Assembly (NCBI RefSeq): GCF_029626265.1
Contig: NZ_JARUBN010000001.1
Span: 6,513,001-6,577,000 of the forward strand
DNA length: 64,000 nucleotides
Source: Micromonospora sp. WMMD1102
GTDB taxonomy: Bacteria; Actinomycetota; Actinomycetes; Mycobacteriales; Micromonosporaceae
Direction of reading: 5' to 3'
The translations under genes and the position numbers were made by a program. Of this stretch, positions 30,982 to 38,989 are shown in pieces (within the stretch, counting starts at the first letter, position 1; every line of letters begins with the position of its first letter). The notes under the pieces were generated by a model. The model was given only the letters and a program-made list of their open reading frames with translations, searched no databases and was not told where the DNA came from.

Positions 30982-31887
30982 CTACGGGCCCGGCGGGTAC
31001 GCCGGAGGTACGGCGGCGGCGGTGCGGCCGGCCCGGAGCACGCCGACGGCGAGCAGGGCCGGGCCGGCGAGGGCCACCGCGGCCAGCAGCGCGGCCTCGC
31101 CGTCGACCACGTTGGCCAGCGACACCGCGACCCCGACCGAGACGACGACGTTGTCGTCCGGATGCGAGAACGTCCACCAGGCCGCCCACCTGCCGGTCAG
31201 GTCCTGGAAGGCGGCTGCCGCCGAGACCGCGACGAGCAGCGCGCCGATCGGCACCAGGGCGGCCCGGTCGGCGCGGGGCCCCGACAGCGCCAGCATCCGC
31301 GCCGCCGCCAGGGTGGCCAGCAGCGCCGGCCAGCCGGCCCCGAGCAGGCCGAGCAGCGGTTCGTCGTCCACCCGCGACCAGGCGTCCGCCCCGACGAACA
31401 CCATCATGAGTACGGCGCCGGCGCCGGCCAGTGCGGTGGCCTTCGGCCGCTGCTGTGCTGGCAGGGCGCGGACCGCCACGGCGAGGCAGACCACCCCGAG
31501 CAACAGGCCCACGCAGGCGAACTGCCGCTCGTCGAGGGACTGGCGCCACTGGTCGAGGACCGACTGCGGAAGTCGGGCCGGACCGGTCGAGGCGACACTG
31601 CCGTCGAGGGGCGTGTAGAGCGGGGCGAGGGTCTGCCGGCGGACCGGTGCGGTGGAGTCCCGCCACAGTTCCACCGAGGCGGGAACGGCGAGCAGGGCGA
31701 TGCCGGCGGCCAGCGCCGGGCGTACCCGGGGTGCGGCCGGGCCGGCGAAGAGGACGTACCCGATCAGCGCGGCCGACGCGGCGAGCGCGCACTGCGCGGC
31801 GGTGCGGTCGGCGCTGATCAGCGCAGCCAGCACCGACAGCGTGCCGGCAGCGCCGCAGACCGCCAGCAGGACACGCGTGGGGCGCAC
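30982..31887 (-). CDS. Membrane protein, unknown
   Basis: 301 residues with about nine hydrophobic helices and an extracytoplasmic-looking segment (LAPLYTPLDGSVASTGPARL). It belongs to no family I recognise. It is directly upstream of cadD, so it may be cotranscribed. The GTG/ATG choice is simple: ATG at 31887. Confidence 0.6.
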   Translation of the reverse strand: MRPTRVLLAVCGAAGTLSVLAALISADRTAAQCALAASAALIGYVLFAGPAAPRVRPALAAGIALLAVPASVELWRDSTAPVRRQTLAPLYTPLDGSVASTGPARLPQSVLDQWRQSLDERQFACVGLLLGVVCLAVAVRALPAQQRPKATALAGAGAVLMMVFVGADAWSRVDDEPLLGLLGAGWPALLATLAAARMLALSGPRADRAALVPIGALLVAVSAAAAFQDLTGRWAAWWTFSHPDDNVVVSVGVAVSLANVVDGEAALLAAVALAGPALLAVGVLRAGRTAAAVPPAYPPGP

Positions 31888-31974
31888 GGTCAGCGATCAT
31901 TCCATAGATGAGCCGCGACGGCTGCCGGCCCGGTCATCGTGTTGTCGGCGGCCGTGCACCATGTTGCCGTGCGG

Positions 31975-32721
31975 TCAGAAGGCGTTGAACTGCTCGAAGG
32001 GCGGCTCGGTCAGGGGATCGGGAAGCCGGAGGGCGCGGCAGCGGGTCACGGCTTCGGCTGCCGGATCGTCGCCGATGCTCCGTAGGGTTCCGCTGGCGGC
32101 GAAGGCGTCGGGGATCACCGACCAGCCGAGGTTTCGCTCGTAGTAGCGCACGGCGGTACGCACCGACGGCGTCCAGTCGTCGTCCAGCACGACCAGCCCG
32201 CCCGGCCGGACAATTCTGCGCAGGAAGTAGAGGTCCACGAAGACCTCGTGGAAGCGGTGGCTCCCGTCCACGAAGGCCGCGTCGGCGACGAACCCCTCGG
32301 CGACGAGCTCGGGCAGCGCGACGGACGACTGCACGCGCATGAGCCTGGCGATCGAGTCCAGTCCGGCGGCACGGAGCAGGTCCCAGCCGACGTCGGAGTA
32401 CGCGTGGGCCTGAAAGGGGTCGACGATGACGTGCCGAGGGTTCGGCGGGTCGACCGTGATCAGGGCTTCGCCGATCGCGAGCGCGGAGCTGGCGTACGCG
32501 AGCCCGACCTCGACGACCGTCTCGGCCCGTTCCGCGATCAACAGGTCTCGGAGCAGATCGCAGTCCCGCTCCGGCAACGCGACCGTCTCGAAGTCCCGCT
32601 CGTGGGGCCGGGTCCACGGCGGACCGTCCTGCGCGAGTCGTCGGCGTACCGCGCGGACCCGTGCACCGCGTTCGTCGATCTGCACTTCGACAGTCTGGTC
32701 CAGTTCGTCGCCGGCCGGCAC
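31975..32721 (-). CDS. Class I SAM-dependent methyltransferase
   Basis: 248 residues. The SAM-binding loop is VVEVGLAYASSALAIGEAL, followed by HVIVDPFQA, AFVDGSHRFHEVFVDLYFL and GGLVVLDDDWTPSV, a pattern of O-methyltransferase-like or Methyltransf_24 proteins. The substrate is unknown. It is divergent from cadI, with the shared 132-base gap holding the cadI promoter. Confidence 0.7.
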   Translation of the reverse strand: MPAGDELDQTVEVQIDERGARVRAVRRRLAQDGPPWTRPHERDFETVALPERDCDLLRDLLIAERAETVVEVGLAYASSALAIGEALITVDPPNPRHVIVDPFQAHAYSDVGWDLLRAAGLDSIARLMRVQSSVALPELVAEGFVADAAFVDGSHRFHEVFVDLYFLRRIVRPGGLVVLDDDWTPSVRTAVRYYERNLGWSVIPDAFAASGTLRSIGDDPAAEAVTRCRALRLPDPLTEPPFEQFNAF

Positions 32722-32788
32722 CTCCGGCGGCAGACGGCAGCAGGGCCGCCCTTCCCGGGCAGTGTCACTGTCTCGACACTCGTCTAAT

Positions 32789-32844
32789 TTGACAGCGGTC
32801 TAGGCAGGGTGGCATTCTTTGTTTTGATATCCATCTAGGCAGGG
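32789..32844 (+). promoter_or_regulatory. cadI promoter with direct repeats
   Basis: -35 TTGACA (32789-32794), 18 bases, then -10 CATTCT (32813-32818). An 11-base direct repeat TCTAGGCAGGG occurs at 32799-32809 and 32834-32844, 35 bases apart. The GATATCCATCTAG between them could be an ArsR-type metalloregulator site. No arsR gene lies beside it. Confidence 0.5.
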
Positions 32845-32853
32845 AGGTGCGGG

Positions 32854-33354
32854 ATGTCCCGCGTCCAACTCGCGCTCCGGGTTTCCGATCTCGAGGGATC
32901 GGTGGCGTTCTACTCGAAGTTCTTCGGCGTGCAGCCGGCGAAGCGCCGGCCGGGGTACGCCAACTTCGCAATCGAGGAGCCGCCACTCAAGCTCGTCCTG
33001 CTCGAAGGTGCCCCGGACCAGCCCACCGTCATGGACCACCTCGGCGTCGAGGTCTTCGACGGCGACGACGTCACCGCCGCGACCGAGCGGCTCAGCAGCG
33101 CCGGACTGATCACCCTCAGCGAGAACGACACCTCCTGCTGCTACGCGTTGCAGGACAAGGTGTGGGTACGCGGCCCCGGCAACGAGCCGTGGGAGGTGTA
33201 CGTGGTCAAGGGCGACGCCGAGCAGTACGGCAGGAGCGCCGACACGCAGCCGGGCGCCGACGACGGCTGTAAGTGCGGCGAGGCCGCAGAAGGTGGTGGC
33301 GCCAAGGAGTTCGTCGGCGCCGGAGCGGCTGACCGAAGCAGTTGCTGCTCGTAG
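32854..33354 (+). CDS. cadI: CadI/ArsI-like glyoxalase-fold protein
   Basis: 166 residues. Family members are the arsenic/cadmium-induced CadI proteins and the ArsI C-As lyases. The vicinal cysteines C95-C96 (in NDTSCCYALQ), H62 and E114 match the metal site of ArsI; position 5 is Gln, as in CadI-type members. The C-terminal tail is cysteine-rich (CKC, CC), possibly metal-binding. The enzyme function on organoarsenicals is inferred and not proven. The CadD transporter lies nearby. Confidence 0.82.
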   Translation: MSRVQLALRVSDLEGSVAFYSKFFGVQPAKRRPGYANFAIEEPPLKLVLLEGAPDQPTVMDHLGVEVFDGDDVTAATERLSSAGLITLSENDTSCCYALQDKVWVRGPGNEPWEVYVVKGDAEQYGRSADTQPGADDGCKCGEAAEGGGAKEFVGAGAADRSSCCS

Positions 33355-33525
33355 ACCCGGGCAGCGCCCATTCGGCCAGAGGAGGACGCACGGTCGACCT
33401 GTCCGTCGCCATCGTCACGGACCGGGATGGGCCGGGGCCGGGGCGGGGCCGGAACGAATCAGCCCCTTCACCTGGTTGTCCCGGGCGAAGGGCTCATTCA
33501 CGACGAGATCGTGACCTCGGCCGCA

Positions 33526-34395
33526 CTATCCGCGCCGATGGGCGGCGAAGAATTCCCACATGACGACACCGGCGTCGATCGCCGCGGCCCGGTCGGTCGG
33601 CGCCGGCCAGGAGTGGCCCATCCCGTTGACCACGTAGTCGACCGCCTCGCTGCCATCGGCGCATTTCGCGACCGTACGGTTGACCGTCCTGTCCTTGTCT
33701 ATCCACACCGGCTCGTCGGCGGTGCAGCCGAGGTGGCGGTACCACCGGCTGAGTCCGTAGGAGATCTGGTCGGCGATCCGGTCGCGGCTGCCCAGGAAGG
33801 CCACTACCGAAACCGGCTCGGCGGGCTTGTAGCCGGTGTCCGACCTCGCCCGGCCCCACTCGAACGGACCGCTGACCGGGGCGATCGCGGCGAACACGTC
33901 CGACGCGTTCACCGCCAGCTCGTAGCTCATCCGCGCGCCGTCCGAGAACCCGGTCGCGTACACCCGGCGCGGATCGACACCCCACGTCTTGACCAGGTGC
34001 TCCACCATCGCGCGGAGGAACCCGACATCGTCGACGGCTCCCACGCCGCCTGTCGCCTGCCACGCTCCGTCGATCCCGTTCGGGTATGCCGTGAGGAAGC
34101 CCTCGCGGTCCGCCACCTTGTCCAGCCCGCTCGCCGCCCGCAGCTTCGCCGCCGAGCTGGGCCGGCCGTGCAGGGCAACGACCAGTGGTACCGCGACGCC
34201 CGGCCGGTAGCCCGGCGGCGCGTGCAGTTCATAGTTGCGCTCGACGCCCTGCCAGTCCAGGTGGAGCGTGTGGTCGCCAGGGGCGGGAGAGACCGCCGGC
34301 CTGGCGGGTGCTGGCGAAGGATCGTCGGCGCCGCACGCGGTCACTCCCGTGGCTGTCATGAACAGACATGTGGCAAGCAGCGCTCTCGTCCTCAT
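33526..34395 (-). CDS. Secreted lipoprotein esterase, PHB-depolymerase fold
   Basis: 289 residues with a lipoprotein signal: MRTRALLATCLFMTATGVTA, then Cys, so lipidated and exported. The alpha/beta hydrolase core shows HGRPSSAAKL (oxyanion side), the nucleophile in GFSDG, PVSGPFEW and a final GMGHSWPAP with the catalytic His. This matches LpqC-type esterases. The start was set at ATG 34395 with GGGGGA upstream. Confidence 0.8.
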   Translation of the reverse strand: MRTRALLATCLFMTATGVTACGADDPSPAPARPAVSPAPGDHTLHLDWQGVERNYELHAPPGYRPGVAVPLVVALHGRPSSAAKLRAASGLDKVADREGFLTAYPNGIDGAWQATGGVGAVDDVGFLRAMVEHLVKTWGVDPRRVYATGFSDGARMSYELAVNASDVFAAIAPVSGPFEWGRARSDTGYKPAEPVSVVAFLGSRDRIADQISYGLSRWYRHLGCTADEPVWIDKDRTVNRTVAKCADGSEAVDYVVNGMGHSWPAPTDRAAAIDAGVVMWEFFAAHRRG

Positions 34396-34775
34396 CCGAT
34401 CCCCCGTGGCGTCGACTGCCCACTTGACGCGCTGACGCCGCCGATCGGTTCGCATCCGGCGCGGGTGTTGACCGCGCCGACGCGACGGAGGGACGGCGTG
34501 CCCGCCACGCGTCGGCCCGGCTTCCTGGTCGTTAGCGCGAGTACGAGCCTGGTACGACCCCCTTGCCGTGCTCGTCCGTGCGGATGACGTCGTACTACAG
34601 ACCAACATCCGGTTGAAGTCGGTCGGGAGTCAGTCAAGGCGATCGGCCGAAACCAACCGCGAGCGCGACACTCTTGATCTCGCCGGTAGCTCTCCGGCCG
34701 CCGGACACGCTCCCCTCTCCGGGTCGCATGGACCCTCTGGGACGTAATGCCGGCACATGCCCGCACAATGCCGGC
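34396..34775. other. Non-coding gap
   Basis: 380 bases between the esterase and the next gene. No supported gene is visible. The end contains a repeat of AATGCCGGCA, once at 34746 and once shortly before the next start codon. The meaning is unclear. Confidence 0.4.
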
Positions 34776-35168
34776 ATGAGCTACGACCTTGCGGTGTGGG
34801 AGGGCGCCCCTCCAGCTGATGATGTCGACGGCGGTGTTGTCTACGAGCGGCTGTATCAGGAGTTCATGGAGGACGAGGAGTTCCCCCCGACGCCACGCAT
34901 CCGGGGCTACGCTGCGGCGCTGGCCGAGTGCTGGGCCGAGATGACTGACGGTGCAACCTCTGAGTGGGGCTCCCTGCTCGACGACGCATCCGGGCCGATG
35001 ATCTATCTGACGATGCCCTACGGGAGATCGAGGGAGCTGTCAGCCGAGGCCGCCAGGTTGGCCGCCGAGCATGGTCTTGTCTGTTACGACCCTCAGCGGG
35101 AGCACCTACGCCCGGCCGACGAGGAACACGAAGGTGCCGGGCCGTCCACGGGCGATACGCCGGGGTGA
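34776..35168 (+). CDS. Hypothetical protein, MSYDLAVWEG family
   Basis: 130 residues beginning MSYDLAVWEGAPPADD, acidic and soluble, with a MDEEF-like acidic segment and no membrane region. Small proteins with the same opening are widespread in actinomycetes but I know no function; some are immunity-like, which I only suggest. It is the last chromosomal gene before the element, followed by a terminator at 35233. Confidence 0.65.
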   Translation: MSYDLAVWEGAPPADDVDGGVVYERLYQEFMEDEEFPPTPRIRGYAAALAECWAEMTDGATSEWGSLLDDASGPMIYLTMPYGRSRELSAEAARLAAEHGLVCYDPQREHLRPADEEHEGAGPSTGDTPG

Positions 35169-35232
35169 CACCAGGCGAAACCAGACCAGCCGAGACCGCG
35201 CCGAACATCGCCGTTGACGGCTGGACATACTA

Positions 35233-35273
35233 AAACAGCCCTTGACCGGTGTTTGGCTGGTCAAGGGCTGTTT
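35233..35273. terminator. tRNA-Tyr terminator left of the element
   Basis: The arms AAACAGCCCTTGACC (35233-35247) and GGTCAAGGGCTGTTT (35259-35273) are perfect, with an 11-base loop. A diverged copy sits at 52063-52105 beyond the intact tRNA-Tyr. This one is probably the original chromosomal tRNA terminator, left behind by integration. Confidence 0.75.
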
Positions 35274-35274
35274 A

Positions 35275-35332
35275 CGCACCTGGTGGCGGGTAGAGGATTC
35301 GAACCTCTGTAGCTTTCGCGACGGATTTACAG
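35275..35332. repeat. Left attachment site
   Basis: This 58-base stretch is identical to 52106-52163. It contains the tRNA-Tyr anticodon arm through the 3' end (including the CCA bases) but no 5' half, so it is a partial tRNA left by site-specific insertion. Confidence 0.92.
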
Positions 35333-35643
35333 CCCACGCTTCCAACCAGCCGTGACCTGCGGCGTTGCGACCCGATGGCACCCTCTTACCCGCATATTCC
35401 CCGTATGGCTCTTGATCTTGACCGTTGTCGGGCCGCCTCAACCAGTCACAGTGATGCAAGGACCGCCCCGGGGGCGGGGGTTGCGTGTCAACCGACGACG
35501 GAAGCCGCCTGGTGGGAACCGTCACGCGGAACCACAGGCGACCCGTGTCGGTTAGCAGGTGGCCAAAGCTCGACGTGCGCAGCGGCGAGCCGACTGTCGC
35601 GGCACGTCGGAGGACGGCAAAATCTTATGGCGTGGCTGAGCTG
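35333..35643. other. Left end of the element, no clear gene
   Basis: 311 bases between the left attachment site and the methyltransferase. Several overlapping short frames exist but none has family similarity. It may hold the methyltransferase promoter. Confidence 0.4.
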
Positions 35644-36468
35644 ATGTTGACTACGGAACGTCGTGACGAACTTCTCGCGCTACTGAACGACCAACAGCTA
35701 TTGCGCGCCAGGTATCCCAAGGTGGCCGAATATGTGGAGACGGCACCAATGCTGTCAGGGACAAGTGATCAGCAAGCCGACGCAGCGTTCGATCTGCGAT
35801 TCGTGCACTATCTGGCTGGCGGTGAGTCTGCGACAGGCAACCCCTATTGGGACATTGTCGAGCCATCCGTGTTTGTACACGAGGATCGTCGAGTGGTGAA
35901 CGGTGGCAATGCCAGAGGTAGTGCGCGGCTTGCATTCGCACAAATGATCCTACAGGCGCACTACGCATATGCCATTCCGTCCCCGGAGACGATTGAGTGG
36001 TGCTCGCAGTTTTGCGGCGACCGTCCAATATTGGAGCTTGGCGCTGGACGAGGATACTGGGCGGCTCAGTTAACTCGCGCGGGCCTTGCGGTGCGCGCCT
36101 TCGATTCTGAGCCGCCCGACCGAGCGCAGAATGTGTCATTTCCTCGCGCCTCAGGGCAGCCCGATACCTGGCATGACGTTGGCGATCTGCCCGACTTTAC
36201 TTCGCGCTTACATAACGCTTCGGACGAGGTGCTGTTTCTTTGTTGGCCCCCCGGATGGGGTGACACGATGGCGTCTGATGCACTGGTTGCTTTTGAACGC
36301 GCAAGAGGTCAGCGCCTCATCTTTATCGGCGAACCTAGGGGCGGCAAGACTGGCGACGATGCGTTCTTTGAGCGCCTAACAACAGGCTGGCGGATGGAAT
36401 CGCAGGACGAAAGCTACGTCTCGTGGTGGAACCTGTCGGACGTGGCGCAGGGTTGGGTTCGGCGCTGA
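35644..36468 (+). CDS. SAM-binding methyltransferase-like cargo protein
   Basis: About 274 residues. The SAM-binding core is PILELGAGRGYWAAQL (glycine-rich motif I) followed by AVRAFDSEPPD (acidic motif II), and later VLFLCWPPGWGD. No target-recognition domain is obvious. The gene has lower GC and different codon use from its neighbours, suggesting recent acquisition. The start is uncertain: ATG at 35644, or GTG at 35632, neither with a strong ribosome site. It lies alone at the left edge, convergent with the GntR gene. Confidence 0.6.
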   Translation: MLTTERRDELLALLNDQQLLRARYPKVAEYVETAPMLSGTSDQQADAAFDLRFVHYLAGGESATGNPYWDIVEPSVFVHEDRRVVNGGNARGSARLAFAQMILQAHYAYAIPSPETIEWCSQFCGDRPILELGAGRGYWAAQLTRAGLAVRAFDSEPPDRAQNVSFPRASGQPDTWHDVGDLPDFTSRLHNASDEVLFLCWPPGWGDTMASDALVAFERARGQRLIFIGEPRGGKTGDDAFFERLTTGWRMESQDESYVSWWNLSDVAQGWVRR

Positions 36469-36475
36469 AACAACT

Positions 36476-36511
36476 TGCCCCCGGCCGCGCGGCGACCGCC
36501 GGCCGGGGGCA
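36476..36511. terminator. Terminator between convergent genes
   Basis: The arms TGCCCCCGGCC (36476-36486) and GGCCGGGGGCA (36501-36511) are perfectly complementary with a 14-base loop. It sits between the ends of the methyltransferase and GntR genes. Confidence 0.75.
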
Positions 36512-36520
36512 TTTAGGTCT

Positions 36521-37186
36521 TTAGACTAGGGGCATCCTGAACGCAAATGCGTCGTAGCGGTTCCACGGATAGGACACGTCTGACACCATGATTGTCCGCC
36601 CGTCTGCCGCAAAGAATCGCTGGTGAACGGCTTTGGTCAATTCGCCGGGGGTCGTGCGCAACCACGTCGCATGTGTGGGCGACGGGATTCGGTCCGCTAG
36701 GATCTCTTCGAGAGTTGTCGCACTTGATATGTCAGTGACGCCCGGGGCAAGGTACGTGTCCGAAATGGAAATCGGCCGACCATCTTCTGTGGCGCGGGTC
36801 ACGACAAGCGTGATTTCGTCGCCCGGAGCGACGCCAAATGTCTCTGCAAGGCTGTCGGTCGCCCGAACTTGAATGCTTTCGCGTTCGACTTGGATTCCGC
36901 TAGCTGACTCGTTGGAGAAAGTAGTTTCCGCGCTCTCCATTTGACGCTCTGGCGAGACTCGTACAAGGTTGGGGCGATCCGTCACGAAGACGCCACGACG
37001 CTGAACAGTTCTTACGAGACCTTGGGTTTGAAGTAATTCGATCGCTTTCCGTACGACGATATCCGACACCCCGTTCCTCTTAGCGATCTCGGCATAGCTC
37101 GGAAGCTGCACCCCCGGCGGAAGGTCGCCGTTGCGGATCTTCCGCGCGTATTGGCCCGCGATGGAGACGTACGCGGGTTCCTCCAT
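36521..37186 (-). CDS. GntR-family transcriptional regulator
   Basis: 221 residues: winged helix (about 8-72, with LPSYAEIAKRNGVSDIVVRK and GLVRTVQRRGVFVT), then a UTRA-type ligand domain with VVTRATEDGRPISISDTY. GntR-type repressors such as KorSA of pSAM2 control AICE transfer and replication. The ATG at 37186 was chosen from the family start. Palindromic operators lie before it and before the rightward operon, so it probably represses both. Its gene has a lower GC than the transfer genes. Confidence 0.82.
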   Translation of the reverse strand: MEEPAYVSIAGQYARKIRNGDLPPGVQLPSYAEIAKRNGVSDIVVRKAIELLQTQGLVRTVQRRGVFVTDRPNLVRVSPERQMESAETTFSNESASGIQVERESIQVRATDSLAETFGVAPGDEITLVVTRATEDGRPISISDTYLAPGVTDISSATTLEEILADRIPSPTHATWLRTTPGELTKAVHQRFFAADGRTIMVSDVSYPWNRYDAFAFRMPLV

Positions 37187-37230
37187 GACTGTCGTCCCTT
37201 CGACGGCTTGGCCTACGTGCGAGGCCCGGT

Positions 37231-37266
37231 CAACTGTCAGTATACCCAACACCGTATACGCAGTTG
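37231..37266. promoter_or_regulatory. GntR operator over its own promoter
   Basis: Half-sites CAACTGTCAGTATAC (37231-37245) and GTATACGCAGTTG (37254-37266) face each other. On the minus strand TATACT (37244-37239) makes a near-perfect -10 box for the GntR gene, and the operator overlaps it, indicating autoregulation. Confidence 0.65.
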
Positions 37267-37436
37267 ATCGGTCGCGCGGCTGTGGCTGCGGGCAAATCCT
37301 CCGGCTGAATCGACCCCGGCGGGCCGCCCGGAAGCCGCCGGGGCCACAACCCAGGGTTCGACACCCCTGCACGGGTGCCGCCGACCACACCTCGGCATCA
37401 GTGAGGCGACGGCGGGGGCAGCGGCCCACCGGGGCT

Positions 37437-37483
37437 CAACTGCGTATACACAGGGCTTGTGTGTATACGCAGTTGCGTATACG
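37437..37483. promoter_or_regulatory. GntR operator before the rightward operon
   Basis: A perfect 16-bp inverted repeat has arms 37437-37452 and 37460-37475, each containing CAACTGCGTATACAC or its complement, with a 7-base gap. A third GTATAC copy (37477-37482) follows and could be the -10 of the operon promoter. The shared half-site with 37231-37266 ties it to the GntR protein. Confidence 0.7.
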
Positions 37484-37562
37484 CTGAGTCCCTCGCCGGT
37501 TGGCGACCGGAACGGCGGAGCGGCTTCACGGCTGCGACGTGCGATCCCCGGACCGCCGTGCA

Positions 37563-37590
37563 CTTGATCGTTGAGAACTCAACAGTGACG
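37563..37590 (+). promoter_or_regulatory. rrn-like antitermination (nut/boxA) element
   Basis: The block CTTGATCGTTGAGAACTC continuing AACAGTGACG closely resembles leaders of actinobacterial rRNA operons that carry the boxA-type TTTGAGAACTC. It contains a palindrome GTTGAG-AA-CTCAAC (37570-37583). It is placed after the operator region and before two terminators in the operon. The role in antitermination is inference. Confidence 0.5.
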
Positions 37591-37745
37591 TCTGCAAGAA
37601 GCGCGGACTATGCCGTTCTCGGTAGTCGCCTGCCTTGAGCCACACGGTGGCCGACCCCCGGGTGCAGAGCTGGGGCGAGCGGGTGTCGGGAAAGGACGGC
37701 GTTCGCGTACCCCGGCTCTGCTGGGTGCTGAGTACCCCTGTTACT

Positions 37746-37780
37746 GCCCCGGGCCACGCTGCGTGTCGGCCCGGGGCTTT
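37746..37780 (+). terminator. Early terminator in the transfer operon leader
   Basis: Perfect 10-bp arms GCCCCGGGCC (37746-37755) and GGCCCGGGGC (37768-37777) with a 12-base loop, followed by TTT. It lies 22 bases before the first gene, so the operon cannot be expressed without some read-through. Confidence 0.7.
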
Positions 37781-37801
37781 CCCGACCGAGGAGTGATCCC
37801 C

Positions 37802-37924
37802 ATGAACCTTGCCGGCTGTGTCCGAATCTCGGCCCGGAAGTCGACTCCCCTGCGCCAATGCGACCGGTGCGGCGAGGTGAGCACGCGTACGGCGTGCACC
37901 TGCCCGAAGCGTCGCCGCCGCTGA
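37802..37924 (+). CDS. Small Cys-rich protein, unknown
   Basis: 40 residues beginning MNLAGCVRISARKSTPLRQC, with four more cysteines in CDRC and CTC and a basic tail KRRRR. It may be a tiny zinc-binding protein. GAGGAGTG precedes the ATG. It is the first gene of the rightward operon. Confidence 0.5.
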   Translation: MNLAGCVRISARKSTPLRQCDRCGEVSTRTACTCPKRRRR

Positions 37925-37946
37925 TCTTCCTGAGAGGAACACCCCG

Positions 37947-38177
37947 ATGCTTCCCGACCTGGACTCGCTCGAAGGCCCGTCCGACGCTGACCTGTCCGCG
38001 ATCGAGACGGAATGGCCGCTGATTGAGGCCGAACTTGAACGGCTCGACGTAGAGATCACCATCTTGTTCGCGGCCCGGCCGCTAGTGGATCTGGACTGGC
38101 AGCGGTGGCGAAGCGCTCAGCGGCGTGTTCTGCGGGCCGCCGCCACGCTCGGTATTCCGGCCCGACACGCGGCATAG
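37947..38177 (+). CDS. DUF6284-like AICE protein
   Basis: 76 residues, acidic, beginning MLPDLDSLEGPSDADLSAIE. It resembles small proteins I recall as DUF6284, common in AICEs and actinomycete plasmids. No enzymatic motif. RBS GAGGAAC lies ahead of the ATG. The family assignment is from memory. Confidence 0.55.
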   Translation: MLPDLDSLEGPSDADLSAIETEWPLIEAELERLDVEITILFAARPLVDLDWQRWRSAQRRVLRAAATLGIPARHAA

Positions 38178-38186
38178 GCGCTGGCC

Positions 38187-38543
38187 ATGCCGCGAATACG
38201 CGCCGCCTTTCACGACCCGACCGGCGACCGGTACGGCATCCCCACCTGGTGGTGGAAGGGTGCCCCGGCCGGATACGCCACCCGCCGGCAACTGCGGGCC
38301 GCCGGGCTTTGCCCCGGCCGCCAACCGGTCGCCGCCCAGATCATGTGGGCCGGGATCGGCGGTACCCGGGTCGCTTACCTGTACCGCCTCGATCTGGCCA
38401 AGCCGAAGCGCACCACGACTCCCGCGCAGCTGCGGGCGGTTCGGGCCGCGCTTCGTGCCCGTCGGACCTGCCCGACCTGTGGCGTGGTTCAGCCCTACTG
38501 CATCCCCCGCTCGCTAGGCCAGTGCATCGACTGTGCCCCCTGA
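38187..38543 (+). CDS. RRQRL-motif zinc-binding protein
   Basis: 118 residues with the YATRRQLRAAGL segment and a C-terminal CPTCGVVQPYC plus CIDC cysteine pair set, a likely zinc finger. It matches proteins I recall as RRQRL motif-containing zinc-binding proteins found in AICEs. The function is unknown; it may act in transfer. Confidence 0.6.
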   Translation: MPRIRAAFHDPTGDRYGIPTWWWKGAPAGYATRRQLRAAGLCPGRQPVAAQIMWAGIGGTRVAYLYRLDLAKPKRTTTPAQLRAVRAALRARRTCPTCGVVQPYCIPRSLGQCIDCAP

Positions 38544-38564
38544 CGTGGAACGGAGACCCCCGAC

Positions 38565-38903
38565 ATGACCAAGCGTAAGAGCCGGCGGACCGTGTACGCC
38601 GCGCTGCTGTTGTTGGCGTCGCCGACGGAGATGAGGCAGCGGGGCGACGGAATCTCGCTGGCCTTTGAGTTCGACAGCATCGCCGAGATGCGGTCGTGGC
38701 TGGACGCAGCCGGGCTGAACACGCCGGACACGCTGACCGGTGAGCATTCCGGAACGACGGTCACCGGCCGGTCGTATCGCGAACTGACCGCGTACCCGAC
38801 GTGGCACGGCTGGAAGATCTACGCCACCGCCACCGAGTACACCGACCCGTCGCCGCTGGACGAGCCGACTCGGGATGGGCTGACCGCGCTGGTGGTGGCC
38901 TGA
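38565..38903 (+). CDS. AICE protein of unknown function
   Basis: 112 residues, soluble, beginning MTKRKSRRTVYAALLLLASP. It overlaps the next start by TGATG. It is unrecognised, and the position suggests membership in the element's conserved small-gene set. Confidence 0.5.
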   Translation: MTKRKSRRTVYAALLLLASPTEMRQRGDGISLAFEFDSIAEMRSWLDAAGLNTPDTLTGEHSGTTVTGRSYRELTAYPTWHGWKIYATATEYTDPSPLDEPTRDGLTALVVA

Positions 38904-38989
38904 TGGCCGCGCTGATCGGAATCTTCGCCGCCGTGCTGATCGCCGCTCTGGTGGTGGCCGTTGGCCTCGACACAGGGAGGAAGAAGTGA
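38903..38989 (+). CDS. 28-residue membrane peptide
   Basis: MAALIGIFAAVLIAALVVAV plus a short LDTGRKK tail: one membrane helix. It overlaps both neighbours (TGATG before, GTGA after), so it is very likely translated, in spite of its size. Confidence 0.5.
   Translation: MAALIGIFAAVLIAALVVAVGLDTGRKK

Larger units (their letters stand above)
37187..37801. other. Regulatory gap between GntR and the transfer operon
   Basis: 615 bases with no supported gene. It holds two operator groups (37231-37266 and 37437-37483), a nut-like leader element (37563-37590) and a strong hairpin terminator (37746-37780); each is described separately. The region is the main control point of the element. Confidence 0.6.

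Noticed and set aside
35281..35332. A second tRNA-Tyr gene at the left edge
   Set aside because: Only the 3' half matches; the 5' half is missing, so it is an attachment remnant.
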